From contig NZ_JOFH01000001.1 in the NCBI RefSeq assembly GCF_000721235.1, forward strand, positions 124,001-188,000: a DNA stretch of 64,000 nucleotides, given 5' to 3'. The position numbers and the translations under genes are program-made. The stretch's first letter is position 1, and the number at the start of each line of letters is the position of its first letter. The notes under the pieces were generated by a model. That model was not told the DNA's origin. It did no database searches and saw nothing but the letters and a program-made list of their open reading frames with translations. This document shows positions 35,468 through 44,142 of this stretch, in pieces. The stretch comes from Streptomyces olivaceus (lineage in GTDB: Bacteria > Actinomycetota > Actinomycetes > Streptomycetales > Streptomycetaceae).

Positions 35468-36541
35468 ATGGCCAATTCCACGGTGCTCCCCGAGAGCTCG
35501 CCCGCCCGCGCAGCGGAACCATGCGCACAGCGAGAGGGACGCCGAAAGGGCAGTGACTTCTCCGAACTCTCCCGGCGCATAGCCGACGCGGGGCTGCTGC
35601 GGCGGCGCCCGCTCTACTACACGGTGCGCTTCGGCACCGTCGCCCTCGCGCTCGCGGGCGGTGTCGCCGCCTTCCTGGTGCTCGGCGACAGCTGGAGCCA
35701 GCTGTTCGTCGCGGTGGCACTGGCGGTGGTCTTCGGCCAGCTGGGACTCGCCGCCCACGACCTCGCCCACCGGCAGGTCTTCTCGGGCCGGCGGCCCAGC
35801 GAGGCCGGGGGCCTGCTGGTGGCGAACCTGTTGCTGGGCATGAGCTACGGCTGGTGGATGAACAAGCACACCCGCCACCACGCCAACCCGAACCACGAGG
35901 AGAAGGACCCGGACGTCTCCCCCGACATCCTGGTGTGGTCGCGGGGGCAGGCGAGCAGGGCGAAGGGCCTGCCGCGCTTCATCGGCAAGCATCAAGCCGC
36001 CCTGTTCTTCCCGCTGTTGACGCTGGAGGGGCTCAATCTCAGCTTCAACAGCTTCAAGGCGCTGCGCAGCCCGTCGATGAAGCGGCCGGTCGTGGAGGGG
36101 ACGCTGCTCGTCGCGCACTTCGTGCTGTACTTCGGCGGCCTGTTCACGGTGCTCTCCCCCGGCAGGGCGCTCGCCTTCATCGTCGTGCACCAGGCACTGT
36201 TCGGGATCTACCTGGGCTCGGTCTTCGCCCCCAACCACAAGGGCATGCCGATGATCGAGGAGGGCACGCCGCTGGACTTCCTGCGCCGGCAGGTCCTCAC
36301 CTCGCGCAACGTGCGCGGCGGTTTCCTCATCGACGCCTTCATGGGCGGCCTCAACTACCAGATAGAGCACCACCTTTTCCCCAGCATGCCGACACCCGCC
36401 CTCGGCAGGGCGCAGGTCATCACCGAGGCCTACTGCGCCGAACTGGGCGTCCCGTACCACCAGACGGGGCTGCTCGCCTCGCACCGCGAGGCACTGCGGC
36501 ACATGAGGAGCGTCGGGGAGCCGCTGCGCAACGCCGGCTGA
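35468..36541 (+). CDS. Membrane fatty acid desaturase
   Basis: 357 residues with four or more membrane helices and the three diiron His boxes: HDLAH (AAHDLAHRQ), HTRHH (NKHTRHHANPNHEEKDPD) and QIEHHLFPSMP. This is the acyl-lipid/acyl-CoA front-end-type desaturase family (mycobacterial DesA3-like). It introduces a double bond into membrane lipid acyl chains with electrons from a ferredoxin or reductase encoded elsewhere. ATG 35468 has no good ribosome site. It converges on uppP with a 16-bp gap. Confidence 0.9.
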   Translation: MANSTVLPESSPARAAEPCAQREGRRKGSDFSELSRRIADAGLLRRRPLYYTVRFGTVALALAGGVAAFLVLGDSWSQLFVAVALAVVFGQLGLAAHDLAHRQVFSGRRPSEAGGLLVANLLLGMSYGWWMNKHTRHHANPNHEEKDPDVSPDILVWSRGQASRAKGLPRFIGKHQAALFFPLLTLEGLNLSFNSFKALRSPSMKRPVVEGTLLVAHFVLYFGGLFTVLSPGRALAFIVVHQALFGIYLGSVFAPNHKGMPMIEEGTPLDFLRRQVLTSRNVRGGFLIDAFMGGLNYQIEHHLFPSMPTPALGRAQVITEAYCAELGVPYHQTGLLASHREALRHMRSVGEPLRNAG

Positions 36542-36557
36542 GCGGTCGGCCGGGCGG

Positions 36558-37394
36558 TCAGCTGTGCAGCGCGCCCGTGCCGAGCAGTCCGAAGAGCAGG
36601 ACGCCGACCGCGATCCGGTAGACGACGAAGGCGTTGAAGGAGTGCTTGGCGACGAACCTCAGCAGCCAGGCGATGGAGGCGTAGGCCACCACGAAGGAGA
36701 CGAGGGTGCCGGCCGCGAGCGGCGCGGCACCCGCTCCGGTACCGAGGGCGTCCTTCAGTTCGTAGAGGCCGGCACCGGTGAGGGCCGGAATGCCGAGGAA
36801 GAAGGAGAGCCGGGTGGCGGCGACCCGGTCGAGGTCGAGCAGCAGGGCCGTGGACATGGTGGCGCCGGAGCGGGAGAAGCCCGGGAAGAGCAGGGCGAGG
36901 ATCTGGGAGCCGCCGACCAGCATCGCGTCCTTGAGGGACGTGTCGTCCTCACCGCGCTTGTGCCGGCCGGTCCGGTCCGCCCACCACATCACGCCGCTGC
37001 CCACGATCAGCGACCCGGCCACCACCCACAGCGAGGCGAGGGGACCCTTGATGAGGGGCTTGGCCGCCAGGCCGACGAGCACGATCGGCACGGTGGCGAA
37101 GACGACCCACCAGGCGAACCGGTAGTCGTGGTGGTACCGCTCCTGCGGGTCGCGCAGGCCGCGCGCCCAGGCGGCAAGGATCCGTGCGATGTCCTTGGAG
37201 AAGTAGACGAGCACGGCGGCGATCGCGCCGACCTGGATCACCGCCGAGAAACCGATGACGGCGTCGTCGTCGACCGGGATGCCCATCAGCCCCTCGACGA
37301 TCTTGAGGTGTCCGGTGGAGGAGACGGGGAGGAATTCGGTCACCCCCTCGACGGCTCCGAGGACGACGGCCTGACCGATGCTGATGGCGCTCAT
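36558..37394 (-). CDS. uppP: Undecaprenyl-diphosphatase (bacitracin resistance)
   Basis: 278 residues, polytopic. The signatures EGVTEFLPVSSTGHL (about 16-30) and PGFSRSGATMS are those of UppP/BacA. It dephosphorylates undecaprenyl pyrophosphate at the membrane to recycle the lipid carrier for cell wall synthesis, and raises bacitracin tolerance. The gene stands alone and is followed by a convergent desaturase. Confidence 0.95.
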   Translation of the reverse strand: MSAISIGQAVVLGAVEGVTEFLPVSSTGHLKIVEGLMGIPVDDDAVIGFSAVIQVGAIAAVLVYFSKDIARILAAWARGLRDPQERYHHDYRFAWWVVFATVPIVLVGLAAKPLIKGPLASLWVVAGSLIVGSGVMWWADRTGRHKRGEDDTSLKDAMLVGGSQILALLFPGFSRSGATMSTALLLDLDRVAATRLSFFLGIPALTGAGLYELKDALGTGAGAAPLAAGTLVSFVVAYASIAWLLRFVAKHSFNAFVVYRIAVGVLLFGLLGTGALHS

Positions 37395-37433
37395 GGCATC
37401 CAGTTCCTACTACACGCGGGTGACTGCCCCGCC

Positions 37434-37808
37434 TCATGTCCAGAGCGCGTCGGCGAGTGTCACCCCCGCGAACGCCGCCGCGAGGCCGGCCGCCACGCTG
37501 CCCGCCACGTTCGCGGCGGCCTGGAGCCGGGCGCCCGTCTCGGTCAGCCGGAGGGTCTCGTAGGAGAAGGTCGAGTACGTGGTGAGGGCGCCGCACAATC
37601 CGGTCCCCAGGAGCAGCCGCAGCTCGGAGCCGGCCGCTCCGGCCAGGGCGGCACCGGTCAGCACGCCGAGGACCAGGCTGCCGGCCACGTTCACCGTGAA
37701 GGTGCCCCAGGGGAAGACCGAGTCGTGCCGCGACTGCACCGCGCGGTCGGTGAGATAGCGCAGCGGGGCGCCGATCATGCCGCCCGCGACGACCAGCAGC
37801 CAGTTCAC
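37434..37808 (-). CDS. crcB: Fluoride ion transporter CrcB/FluC, subunit 1
   Basis: 124 residues with four hydrophobic helices. The FluC signatures are [28 protein letters not shown] and [16 protein letters not shown] (pore-lining TxxTTFS region). Fluc channels are dual-topology dimers; organisms with two crcB genes build heterodimers. It is last in a three-gene operon, overlapping the DUF190 gene by ATGA. Confidence 0.95.
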   Translation of the reverse strand: MNWLLVVAGGMIGAPLRYLTDRAVQSRHDSVFPWGTFTVNVAGSLVLGVLTGAALAGAAGSELRLLLGTGLCGALTTYSTFSYETLRLTETGARLQAAANVAGSVAAGLAAAFAGVTLADALWT

Positions 37809-38149
37809 GACGGCCTCCCACCCTCGTACCGGACGACCTCGCAGTCGTCGAGGACGACCAGGCCGTCGGTGACGAGTTCGTCGAGGAGCGGCAGAAAGGC
37901 CCGTACGCGCTCCTCGGTGTCCACGACGACGACGGCCACCGGCAGGTCCTCGCTCAGGGACAGCAGCCGGGTGGTGTGGATCAGGGACGAGGCGCCGAAG
38001 CCCTCCACGCCGCGGAAGACGCTGGCGCCCGCGAGTCCGGCGGCGTGGGCGCGGTGGACGATCTCGGAGTACAGGGGCCGGTGGTGCCAGGTGTCGTTCT
38101 CGCCGACGAGCACGGTCAGCCGCAGGGCTCTGCCGGTCAGCCTCGTCAT
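37805..38149 (-). CDS. DUF190 (PII-like) protein between two crcB genes
   Basis: 114 residues from ATG 38149. [44 protein letters not shown] is the DUF190 signature, a small ferredoxin-like fold related to PII proteins. DUF190 genes often accompany crcB. With 4-bp overlaps on both sides it is clearly co-translated with both channel halves and may sense a ligand for fluoride export. Its biochemical role is unproven. Confidence 0.9.
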   Translation of the reverse strand: MTRLTGRALRLTVLVGENDTWHHRPLYSEIVHRAHAAGLAGASVFRGVEGFGASSLIHTTRLLSLSEDLPVAVVVVDTEERVRAFLPLLDELVTDGLVVLDDCEVVRYEGGRPS

Positions 38150-38610
38150 CGCTGCCTCCGCTTCAGGACGCGGCGGGCCGCCCATGCGGCGAGGCACACC
38201 GCCGTGAGTGCCGCGAGCGGGGTCGCGGCGAGGTACGCCAGGCCCGTGCGGGCCCGGCCGTCGGCGAACAGGTACCGAGTGTCGACCGCGTAGGTCGAGA
38301 AGGTGGTGAAGCCGCCGAGTACGCCGGTGCCGAAGAAGGGACGGACCAGGCGGTGGACGGGGCGCGCCTCGGTGATGACGACCATGAACACGCCGATCAC
38401 GGCGCAGCCGGCGGCGTTGACGCACAGGGTCGTCCACGGAAAGCCGCCGGTCGGCGTGGGCCACCCCAGGGAGGCCGCGTAGCGGGCGGCGGCGCCGGCA
38501 CCGCCCCCGAGCGCCACGACGGCGACGACGGGTGCCTGGGAACGCCACGGGGGCCGTGCGGGGGCGGACGGCCGGACACCGCCGAGGTGCTCGGTGCGCG
38601 GAACTGTCAT
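38146..38610 (-). CDS. crcB: Fluoride ion transporter CrcB/FluC, subunit 2
   Basis: 154 residues from ATG 38610. A hydrophilic N-terminus of about 30 residues precedes four helices with [30 protein letters not shown] and [16 protein letters not shown]. It should pair with the other CrcB as a heterodimeric fluoride channel. It is first in the operon. I looked upstream for a fluoride riboswitch and did not find its conserved pairing elements. Confidence 0.9.
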   Translation of the reverse strand: MTVPRTEHLGGVRPSAPARPPWRSQAPVVAVVALGGGAGAAARYAASLGWPTPTGGFPWTTLCVNAAGCAVIGVFMVVITEARPVHRLVRPFFGTGVLGGFTTFSTYAVDTRYLFADGRARTGLAYLAATPLAALTAVCLAAWAARRVLKRRQR

Positions 38611-38832
38611 GGGCGTACGTCTCCTACTCGCCGGGCAGGGAGATGCCTCCGCTGCGCAAGTAGGGACCGTTGGCGGCGGTCGTGCCGCGGTTCGGGTACG
38701 GCGGGCCCCACCGCCGCGCCGTGCGCCCGTCAGGAGCACGGCTGTGGGCAAGCGTAACGCCGGGGCGCGCGCCGGTCATCTCCGGACCCGGCCGGCGCGG
38801 GACCGCCGGGACTCCTGTCCGGCCGTACGGGG

Positions 38833-38863
38833 CCTTGAGCGTGCACTAGTTGCACGCTCAAGG
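38833..38863. promoter_or_regulatory. Perfect 13-bp-arm palindrome upstream of MarR
   Basis: CCTTGAGCGTGCA and its exact complement flank a 5-bp centre CTAGT. It ends 29 bp before the MarR start, between the divergent crcB operon and marR. ACTAGTTGCAC is shared with the fadH palindrome. A TACCGT at 38881-38886, 6 nt before ATG, suggests a leaderless marR transcript just downstream of this operator. Confidence 0.75.
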
Positions 38864-38892
38864 AAGAAGGGTCCCGGTGCTACCGTTCGGGT

Positions 38893-39300
38893 ATGGCAGC
38901 CAGGACGGCCGGGGCACGGCTCGACGAACGGTGGCGGGGCATCCTCTCGGTGCACGCGCGCACGATGTGCGAGATCGACCGTGTGCTGCATCCGCACGGT
39001 CTGGGCGCGAGTGACTTCGAGGTGCTGGACCTCCTGGTGACCGAGGGGCCCGAGGACGGCGCCCAGTGCCGGGTGCAGAACCTGGTCGGCCGAGTCCACC
39101 TCAGCCAGAGCGCCCTCTCCCGGCTCATCGCCCGGCTGGAGAAGGACGGCCTGGTGGAGCGCTCGATGTGCGCGGAGGACCGGCGCGGTGTGTACGTCGC
39201 GCTGACCCGCAGGGGCCGCGACCTGCACTCGCAGGTGCTGCCGCTGCAGCGGGCCGCGCTGGCCCGCATGCTCGGCGACGACGAGGGCGCGCTGTCCTAG
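38893..39300 (+). CDS. MarR family transcriptional regulator
   Basis: 135 residues. The winged helix reads FEVLDLLVTEGPEDGAQCRVQNLVGRVHLSQSALSRLIARLEKDGLVERSMCAEDRRGVYVALTRRGRDL. The large upstream palindrome strongly suggests autorepression. The divergent crcB operon starts 282 bp away and may also be affected. Immediately after its TAG stop are the palindromes CTGTCCTAGGACAG and CCCTAGGG, at the point where foreign-looking sequence begins. The ligand is unknown. Confidence 0.9.
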   Translation: MAARTAGARLDERWRGILSVHARTMCEIDRVLHPHGLGASDFEVLDLLVTEGPEDGAQCRVQNLVGRVHLSQSALSRLIARLEKDGLVERSMCAEDRRGVYVALTRRGRDLHSQVLPLQRAALARMLGDDEGALS

Positions 39301-39408
39301 GACAGCCCTAGGGTCTGTCGTCACATTCCCGTCGTCCGCCCGAAGGGCGGGCCTGGCGGCGTCAGGTGCGTGCTCTCGGCGTGCCGGGCGTCGACCGGCG
39401 TACTGGGC
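39301..39408. other. Possible mobile-element remnant between marR and broken sseB
   Basis: The segment begins at the marR stop with CTAG-centred palindromes and contains the hairpin CCGCCC-GAA-GGGCGG (39336-39350), which could also terminate marR. It occupies the place where the C-terminal half of the SseB-like gene should be. No transposase is present, so an element end or deletion junction is only inferred. Confidence 0.4.
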
Positions 39409-39720
39409 CGGCCACTGCGACGCGAGCGCGCCCAGCGGCACCATCCGGTAGCGGGAGACGTAGGGCAGCAGGTCGGCCATCTCCACTTCCGAGGTGAACA
39501 CGGGCACCACCTGCCGGCCGCCCTGCTGTTCCAGTACCGGAAGGGCCAGCATGCCGGGGTCGGCGGAGTCCTGGTCGTTCGCGTCGTCGGGCACCGGGAC
39601 GAGGACGTCGCTGCTCGCGAGCGTGTCGAGCGCCGCCGTGTCCTCCGTGTTCTCGGCCAGCGTGTCCAACGCGCGCCCGGCGGGCGTGGCGGGGTGGTGG
39701 TCGTTCGCGGGTGTGTCCAT
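39409..39720 (-). pseudogene. Truncated SseB family gene
   Basis: From ATG 39720 the leftward frame gives 104 residues that fit the N-terminal part of actinobacterial SseB-like proteins: ALDTLASSDVLVPVPDD, then LEQQGGRQVVPVFTSEVEMADLLPYVSRYRMVPLGALASQWP. The expected following segment is missing, and the frame runs without a nearby stop into unrelated sequence and antisense over marR. I therefore call it broken at about 39408. Intact relatives are small cytoplasmic proteins of unknown role. Confidence 0.65.
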
Positions 39721-39927
39721 GGCGTATTCCCTGGTAGCGGCGGTGGTGGGCCCGCGCGGACGAGCGGCGCGGGGGCGGTCCAGCCTCGCGTACCCGATCG
39801 ACCACGGCGCAATCATGTTCGACTCCGGCGCGGACGCACTCAGATGATCGGCCCGGGGCCCACTTGATCGCTCCATCGGGCGGTGGGGTTAGCATATGAG
39901 CGCCTCCTAGCTCGAAAGATAAGAGAC

Positions 39928-41373
39928 GTGACTGTCAACGACGACTCGTTCACCAACTGGAAGAACCGCGAGGAGATCGCGGAATCGATGATCCCGATGA
40001 TCGGGAAGCTGCACCGGGAGCAGGACGTCACGATCCTGCTGCACAGCCGTTCCCTGGTGAACAAGTCGGTGGTCAGCATCCTCAAGACCCACCGCTTCGC
40101 CCGCCAGATCGCCGGCGCCGAGCTGTCGGTCACCGAGACGATGCCCTTCCTGCGGGCCCTGACCGCCCTCGACCTCGGGCCCTCCCAGATCGACATCGGC
40201 ATGCTCGCCGCGACCCACCGGGCCGACGACCGGGGGCTGACGGTGGCGGAGTTCACCGCCGAGGCCGTGGCGGGTGCCACGGGCGCCAACAAGATCGACC
40301 GCCGCGAGCCCCGCGACGTCGTCCTCTACGGCTTCGGCCGCATCGGGCGGCTCGTGGCCCGCCTGCTCATCGAGAAGGCCGGCTCGGGCAACGGGCTGCG
40401 GCTGCGCGCCGTCGTCGTCCGCGGAGGCGGGGAGCGGGACCTCGTGAAGCGCGCCTCGCTGCTGCGCCGCGACTCCGTGCACGGCCAGTTCCAGGGCACG
40501 ATCACCGTCGACGAGGAGAACAGCACGATCCTCGCCAACGGCAACGCCGTCAGGGTGATCTACGCCGACGACCCGACACAGGTCGACTACACGGCGTACG
40601 GCATCAAGGACGCCATCCTGATCGACAACACCGGCAAGTGGCGCGACCGCGAGGGGCTGTCGACGCACCTGCGGCCGGGCATCGACAAGGTGGTGCTGAC
40701 CGCGCCCGGCAAGGGCGACGTCCCGAACATCGTGCACGGCGTCAACCACGACACCATCAAGCCGGACGAGCGGATCCTGTCCTGCGCGTCCTGCACCACC
40801 AACGCGATCGTGCCGCCGCTGAAGGCGATGGCCGACGAGTACGGCGTCCTGCGCGGCCACGTGGAGACGGTCCACTCGTTCACCAACGACCAGAACCTGC
40901 TGGACAATTACCACAAGTCCGAGCGGCGGGGCCGCAGCGCGCCGCTGAACATGGTCATCACGGAGACGGGCGCCGCCTCCGCCGTCTCGAAGGCGCTGCC
41001 CGACCTGAGGGCGCGGATCACCGGCAGCTCGGTGCGGGTGCCGGTGCCGGACGTGTCGATCGCGATCCTCAACCTCCAGCTCGCGCGCGAGACGACCCGC
41101 GAGGACGTGCTCGACCACTTGCGCGAGGTGTCGCTGACCTCGCCGCTCAAGCGCCAGATCGACTTCATCAGCGCCCCGGACGCCGTCTCCAGCGACTTCA
41201 TCGGATCGCGCCACGCCTCGATCGTGGACGCCGGCGCGCTGAAGGTCGAGGACGACAACGCGATCCTCTACCTCTGGTACGACAACGAGTTCGGCTACTC
41301 CTGCCAGGTCGTCCGCGTCGTCCAGCACGTCTCCGGGGTGGAGTACCCGACATACCCGGCGCCGGAGGCCTGA
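39928..41373 (+). CDS. gap: Glyceraldehyde-3-phosphate dehydrogenase, long form
   Basis: 481 residues from GTG 39928, about 140 longer than classical GAPDH. The N-terminal extension (SFTNWKNREEIAESMIPMIGKLHREQDVTILLHSRSLVNKS) is typical of a distinct actinobacterial/proteobacterial class. NAD-binding VLYGFGRIGRLVARLL starts near residue 133. The catalytic Cys is in SCASCTTNAI, followed by HSFTNDQNLLDN and a C-terminal WYDNEFGYSCQVV. It oxidises glyceraldehyde 3-phosphate in central carbon flow. The sialic-acid genes converge on it. Confidence 0.9.
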   Translation: MTVNDDSFTNWKNREEIAESMIPMIGKLHREQDVTILLHSRSLVNKSVVSILKTHRFARQIAGAELSVTETMPFLRALTALDLGPSQIDIGMLAATHRADDRGLTVAEFTAEAVAGATGANKIDRREPRDVVLYGFGRIGRLVARLLIEKAGSGNGLRLRAVVVRGGGERDLVKRASLLRRDSVHGQFQGTITVDEENSTILANGNAVRVIYADDPTQVDYTAYGIKDAILIDNTGKWRDREGLSTHLRPGIDKVVLTAPGKGDVPNIVHGVNHDTIKPDERILSCASCTTNAIVPPLKAMADEYGVLRGHVETVHSFTNDQNLLDNYHKSERRGRSAPLNMVITETGAASAVSKALPDLRARITGSSVRVPVPDVSIAILNLQLARETTREDVLDHLREVSLTSPLKRQIDFISAPDAVSSDFIGSRHASIVDAGALKVEDDNAILYLWYDNEFGYSCQVVRVVQHVSGVEYPTYPAPEA

Positions 41374-41398
41374 TCCGGGGCGCGGCGGTCGGCGGTGA

Positions 41399-41426
41399 GG
41401 GGCGGCGGGGTGTCTCCCGCCGCCCC
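41399..41426. terminator. Bidirectional terminator between gap and nanE
   Basis: Perfect 11-bp stem, GGGGCGGCGGG (41399-41409) with CCCGCCGCCCC (41416-41426), and a 6-nt loop, between two convergent stop codons. Confidence 0.85.
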
Positions 41427-41442
41427 TGGCGCGTCCGCCGTG

Positions 41443-42141
41443 TCAGGACGTGAGGCCCGCGACGAACAGCCGGGTCAGCGCGGTCGGCGCCGTGATGGCG
41501 GTGCCGACGACGACGCTGTGCGCGCCGGCCGCGAGGGCCCGCGCGGCCTGCTCGGGCGTCGCGACGCGGCCCTCGGCGATCACCGGAACGTCCAGCGCGC
41601 CGGCCAGGTCGGTCACGAGTGCCAGGTCCGGGCCGGTCTGCACCGGGGAGCCGGGCACATAGCCGGACAGGGTGGTGCCGACGAGGTCGGCTCCCTGGTC
41701 GGCGGCGGCGCGGCCCTCGCCGAGGGTCGACACGTCGGCCATGACCCGGGCGCCCGCCCGGTGGACGGCCGCGACGAGGTCGGCGAAGGTGCTGCCGTCG
41801 GGGCGCGGGCGCGCGGTGGCGTCGGCGGCGACGACCGCGGCGCCCGCCTCCACCAGCGCGAGCGCGTGGCGCACGGTCGGGGTGATGAAGACGCCGGTGT
41901 CGCCGTCCTTCCACAGGCCGATCACCGGGCAGTCGACGGCCGCGACGGTGGCCGCGACGACCTCGGGGTCGTTGACGCGCACGGCCGCCGCGCCGCCGGA
42001 CCGCGCCGCGAGGGCCATGCGGACCAGGGTGCCGGTGTCACGCATCGGGTCACCGGGCGGTGCCTGGCAGGACACGATCAGGCGGCCCCTGAGGGCTTCT
42101 GCCGGGGAGGCGGTCGGAGGTGAGGGCTGGGGCGGGGTCAT
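41443..42141 (-). CDS. nanE: N-acetylmannosamine-6-phosphate 2-epimerase
   Basis: 232 residues, a TIM barrel with LRGRLIVSCQAPPGDPMRD at the start, CPVIGLWKDGDTGVFITPT, the VMADVSTLGEG strand and PVIAEGRVATPEQAARAL, all NanE hallmarks. It converts ManNAc-6-phosphate to GlcNAc-6-phosphate, the last committed step of sialic acid catabolism. It is last in the leftward nan operon, overlapping nanK by ATGA. Confidence 0.95.
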   Translation of the reverse strand: MTPPQPSPPTASPAEALRGRLIVSCQAPPGDPMRDTGTLVRMALAARSGGAAAVRVNDPEVVAATVAAVDCPVIGLWKDGDTGVFITPTVRHALALVEAGAAVVAADATARPRPDGSTFADLVAAVHRAGARVMADVSTLGEGRAAADQGADLVGTTLSGYVPGSPVQTGPDLALVTDLAGALDVPVIAEGRVATPEQAARALAAGAHSVVVGTAITAPTALTRLFVAGLTS

Positions 42142-43085
42142 GACGGTGCTCCGGTGGGGTGGGGACGGTGCAGTGGCAGGGTGCGGGTCAGCGCGGCCGC
42201 TCCGAGGACCGCGGCGTCGGCACCGCCGTGCGGTGCGGCGAGGCGCAGCGACCGCAGTGGAGGCATGAGTTCCGCGGCGAAGGCCTCGTCCAGCGCGTCC
42301 CGGTACGGGGCGCCGATGCCGAGGACGCCGCCGGTGACGACGACGCGGTGCGGGCCGAGCGCGTTGGCGAGGCCGCCCAGGGCCCGACCGGTCGCGCGGG
42401 CGCCGAGCGTGATGGCGGCGGTGGCGTGCCGGTCGCCGCGGGCTGCGCGTTCGGCGACGGTCTGCAGGCGGTCCGCCCCGTCGCCGCCGAGCCGGGCGTA
42501 GTGCGCGGTGATGGCGGGTCCCGCCGCGATCGCCTCCAGGTGGCCGGTGGCTCCGCAGGTGCAGGGGAGCCCGTCCGCCTCGGGGCTGGGCAGATGCCCG
42601 AGGTGCCCGGCGATTCCGGCGGCGCCGTGCAGCATGCGCCCGCCCGCGGCGACGGCGCCGCCGACTCCGGTGCCGACGGCGGCGTAGATCAGCGTTCCGT
42701 CGTCGCCGAGGCGGGCGAGTTCGGTGGCGGCGGCGGCACGGACGTCGTTGTCGCAGGCCACGGGGGTCCCGGTGCGCGTGGCGAGACCGGCGGCGAGCCG
42801 GGTGCCGGCCCAGCCGCGGATGGTGTCGGTGGCGCTGGTGACCGTGCCGGAGACCGGGTCGATCACGCCGGCCGCGGCGACGCCGACCGCGGCGGTGCCG
42901 GGTGCCCGCACTGCGCGGACGGCCTCGGCCAGCGCGTCCAGCACCGCCCCGGCCCCCCGTGTCGCAGGGGTGGGCCGGGTGTACCGGGCCAGCACGGCGC
43001 CGCCGGCCCCGACCAGGGCGGCGGCGATCTTCGTACCGCCCAGGTCGAGGCCGATCACCGGCGCGTCCGGGTGCCGTCCGGTCAT
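42138..43085 (-). CDS. nanK: ROK family N-acetylmannosamine kinase
   Basis: 315 residues from ATG 43085. ATP motif PVIGLDLGGTKIAAALV, AVGVAAAGVIDP, CDNDVRAAA, and the ROK metal region GHLGHLPSPEADGLPCTCGATGHLEAIAAG are present; the third metal Cys is His. Between nanA and nanE it is assigned to phosphorylation of ManNAc. The 4-bp overlaps on both sides imply coupled translation. Confidence 0.9.
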   Translation of the reverse strand: MTGRHPDAPVIGLDLGGTKIAAALVGAGGAVLARYTRPTPATRGAGAVLDALAEAVRAVRAPGTAAVGVAAAGVIDPVSGTVTSATDTIRGWAGTRLAAGLATRTGTPVACDNDVRAAAATELARLGDDGTLIYAAVGTGVGGAVAAGGRMLHGAAGIAGHLGHLPSPEADGLPCTCGATGHLEAIAAGPAITAHYARLGGDGADRLQTVAERAARGDRHATAAITLGARATGRALGGLANALGPHRVVVTGGVLGIGAPYRDALDEAFAAELMPPLRSLRLAAPHGGADAAVLGAAALTRTLPLHRPHPTGAPS

Positions 43086-44041
43086 CGGACCGGCAGCAGC
43101 CCGGCGCCGCGCAGGTGTCGTTCGACGTGGGCGACCGAGGCCTCGCCCAGCTGGATCTGCGGGGCGGCGGTGGTGCCGTGGGAGAAGACGCCGAGCAGCC
43201 GCAGGGCGTGCTTGAAGGCGCCGATGGCCGACGAGTTGCGGCCCATCTCGCTCTCGGGGCCGGCGTCGACGAGGCCGAACAGTTCGACGAGCCGCTCCTG
43301 TTCCTTGCCGGCGCCGTCCGGGTCGCCGCCGCGCACGGCGTCGTAGAGGCGGACGTACCCGGCGGGGTCGACGTTGCCGAGTCCGGGTACGACGCCGTCG
43401 GCGCCGGCCAGCAGGGCGGCGTCCACGGTCAGTTCGGAACCGGTGAGGATGCTGAAGGAGGGGGCGGGGCCGTCGGCGCGGCCGTGGCGCCCGCCGAGTT
43501 CGACGAGGAGCCGGCGCAGGCCGCCCTCGTCGCCGCTGCTGTCCTTGAGGCCGGCCAGCGTGCCGTCCTCGGCGAGTTCGCGCACGAGGGCGGCGGGGAG
43601 CTTGCTGTGCACGGAGACGGGGAGGTCGTAGGCATACAGGGGGAGGTCCACGGCGGAACGGATCGCACGGAAGTGTGCGGCGGTCTCGCGCGGGTGGGTG
43701 CGGGCGTAGAAGCCGGCCGTGGCCACCAGGGCGTCGGCGCCCGCTTTGCGGGCGGCCTCGGCGTGGACGAGCACCCGGGGGGTGGTCATGTCGATGACCC
43801 CGGCGAGGACGGGCACGCGGCCCGCCACCGCCTCGACGACGGTGTCCAGGACGAGGGCCCGCTGCCGGTCGGTGAGGAAGGCGACCTCGCTGCTGGAGCC
43901 CAGGGCGAACAGCCCGTGCACTCCCCCGCCGACGAGGTGTTCGACGAGACGGGCGAGCGAGGCGGTGTCGACCTCGCCCGTCTCGTCCAGCGGAGTGCAG
44001 ACGGGCGGCACGACGCCGCGCAGGGGCTGGGACGGGGACAT
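43082..44041 (-). CDS. nanA: N-acetylneuraminate lyase-like aldolase (DapA/NanA family)
   Basis: 319 residues. The barrel has GSSSEVAFLTDRQR near the pyruvate-binding site, the catalytic Tyr in PLYAYDLPVSVH and the Schiff-base Lys in GLKDSSGD. Family sequence alone does not separate sialic acid lyase from dihydrodipicolinate synthase or other aldolases, but direct linkage to nanK, nanE and a sialidase makes cleavage of Neu5Ac to ManNAc and pyruvate the best call. The sialidase lies upstream, across the repeat element. Confidence 0.85.
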   Translation of the reverse strand: MSPSQPLRGVVPPVCTPLDETGEVDTASLARLVEHLVGGGVHGLFALGSSSEVAFLTDRQRALVLDTVVEAVAGRVPVLAGVIDMTTPRVLVHAEAARKAGADALVATAGFYARTHPRETAAHFRAIRSAVDLPLYAYDLPVSVHSKLPAALVRELAEDGTLAGLKDSSGDEGGLRRLLVELGGRHGRADGPAPSFSILTGSELTVDAALLAGADGVVPGLGNVDPAGYVRLYDAVRGGDPDGAGKEQERLVELFGLVDAGPESEMGRNSSAIGAFKHALRLLGVFSHGTTAAPQIQLGEASVAHVERHLRGAGLLPVR

Positions 44042-44104
44042 GGTGTTGTTCTCCTGGGCTGTGCGAGTGGTGGAACGGGCGGAAGCGGGCCGCCGGGCGG
44101 CATG

Positions 44105-44142
44105 TGGCCGGCTCGGCGGGTCGTGGCCGGCTCGGCGGGTCG
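44105..44142. repeat. Two tandem 19-bp repeats
   Basis: TGGCCGGCTCGGCGGGTCG occurs at 44105-44123 and 44124-44142, exactly. It lies next to the left end of the dispersed element in the sialidase-nanA gap. Confidence 0.9.

Noticed and set aside
38611..38832. Fluoride (crcB) riboswitch upstream of the crcB operon
   Set aside because: I looked for the conserved GGNGATG, AANCGCC and CTGATG elements on the leftward strand and did not find a consistent set.
38776..39408. Extension of the SseB-like frame antisense over marR
   Set aside because: The frame stays open only because of high GC; the sequence beyond residue 104 is unlike SseB, while the opposite strand encodes a clear MarR protein.
43082..44041. 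Assignment of the aldolase as DapA (lysine biosynthesis)
   Set aside because: The barrel motifs are shared, but overlap with nanK and proximity to nanE and a sialidase make sialic acid lyase the better call.
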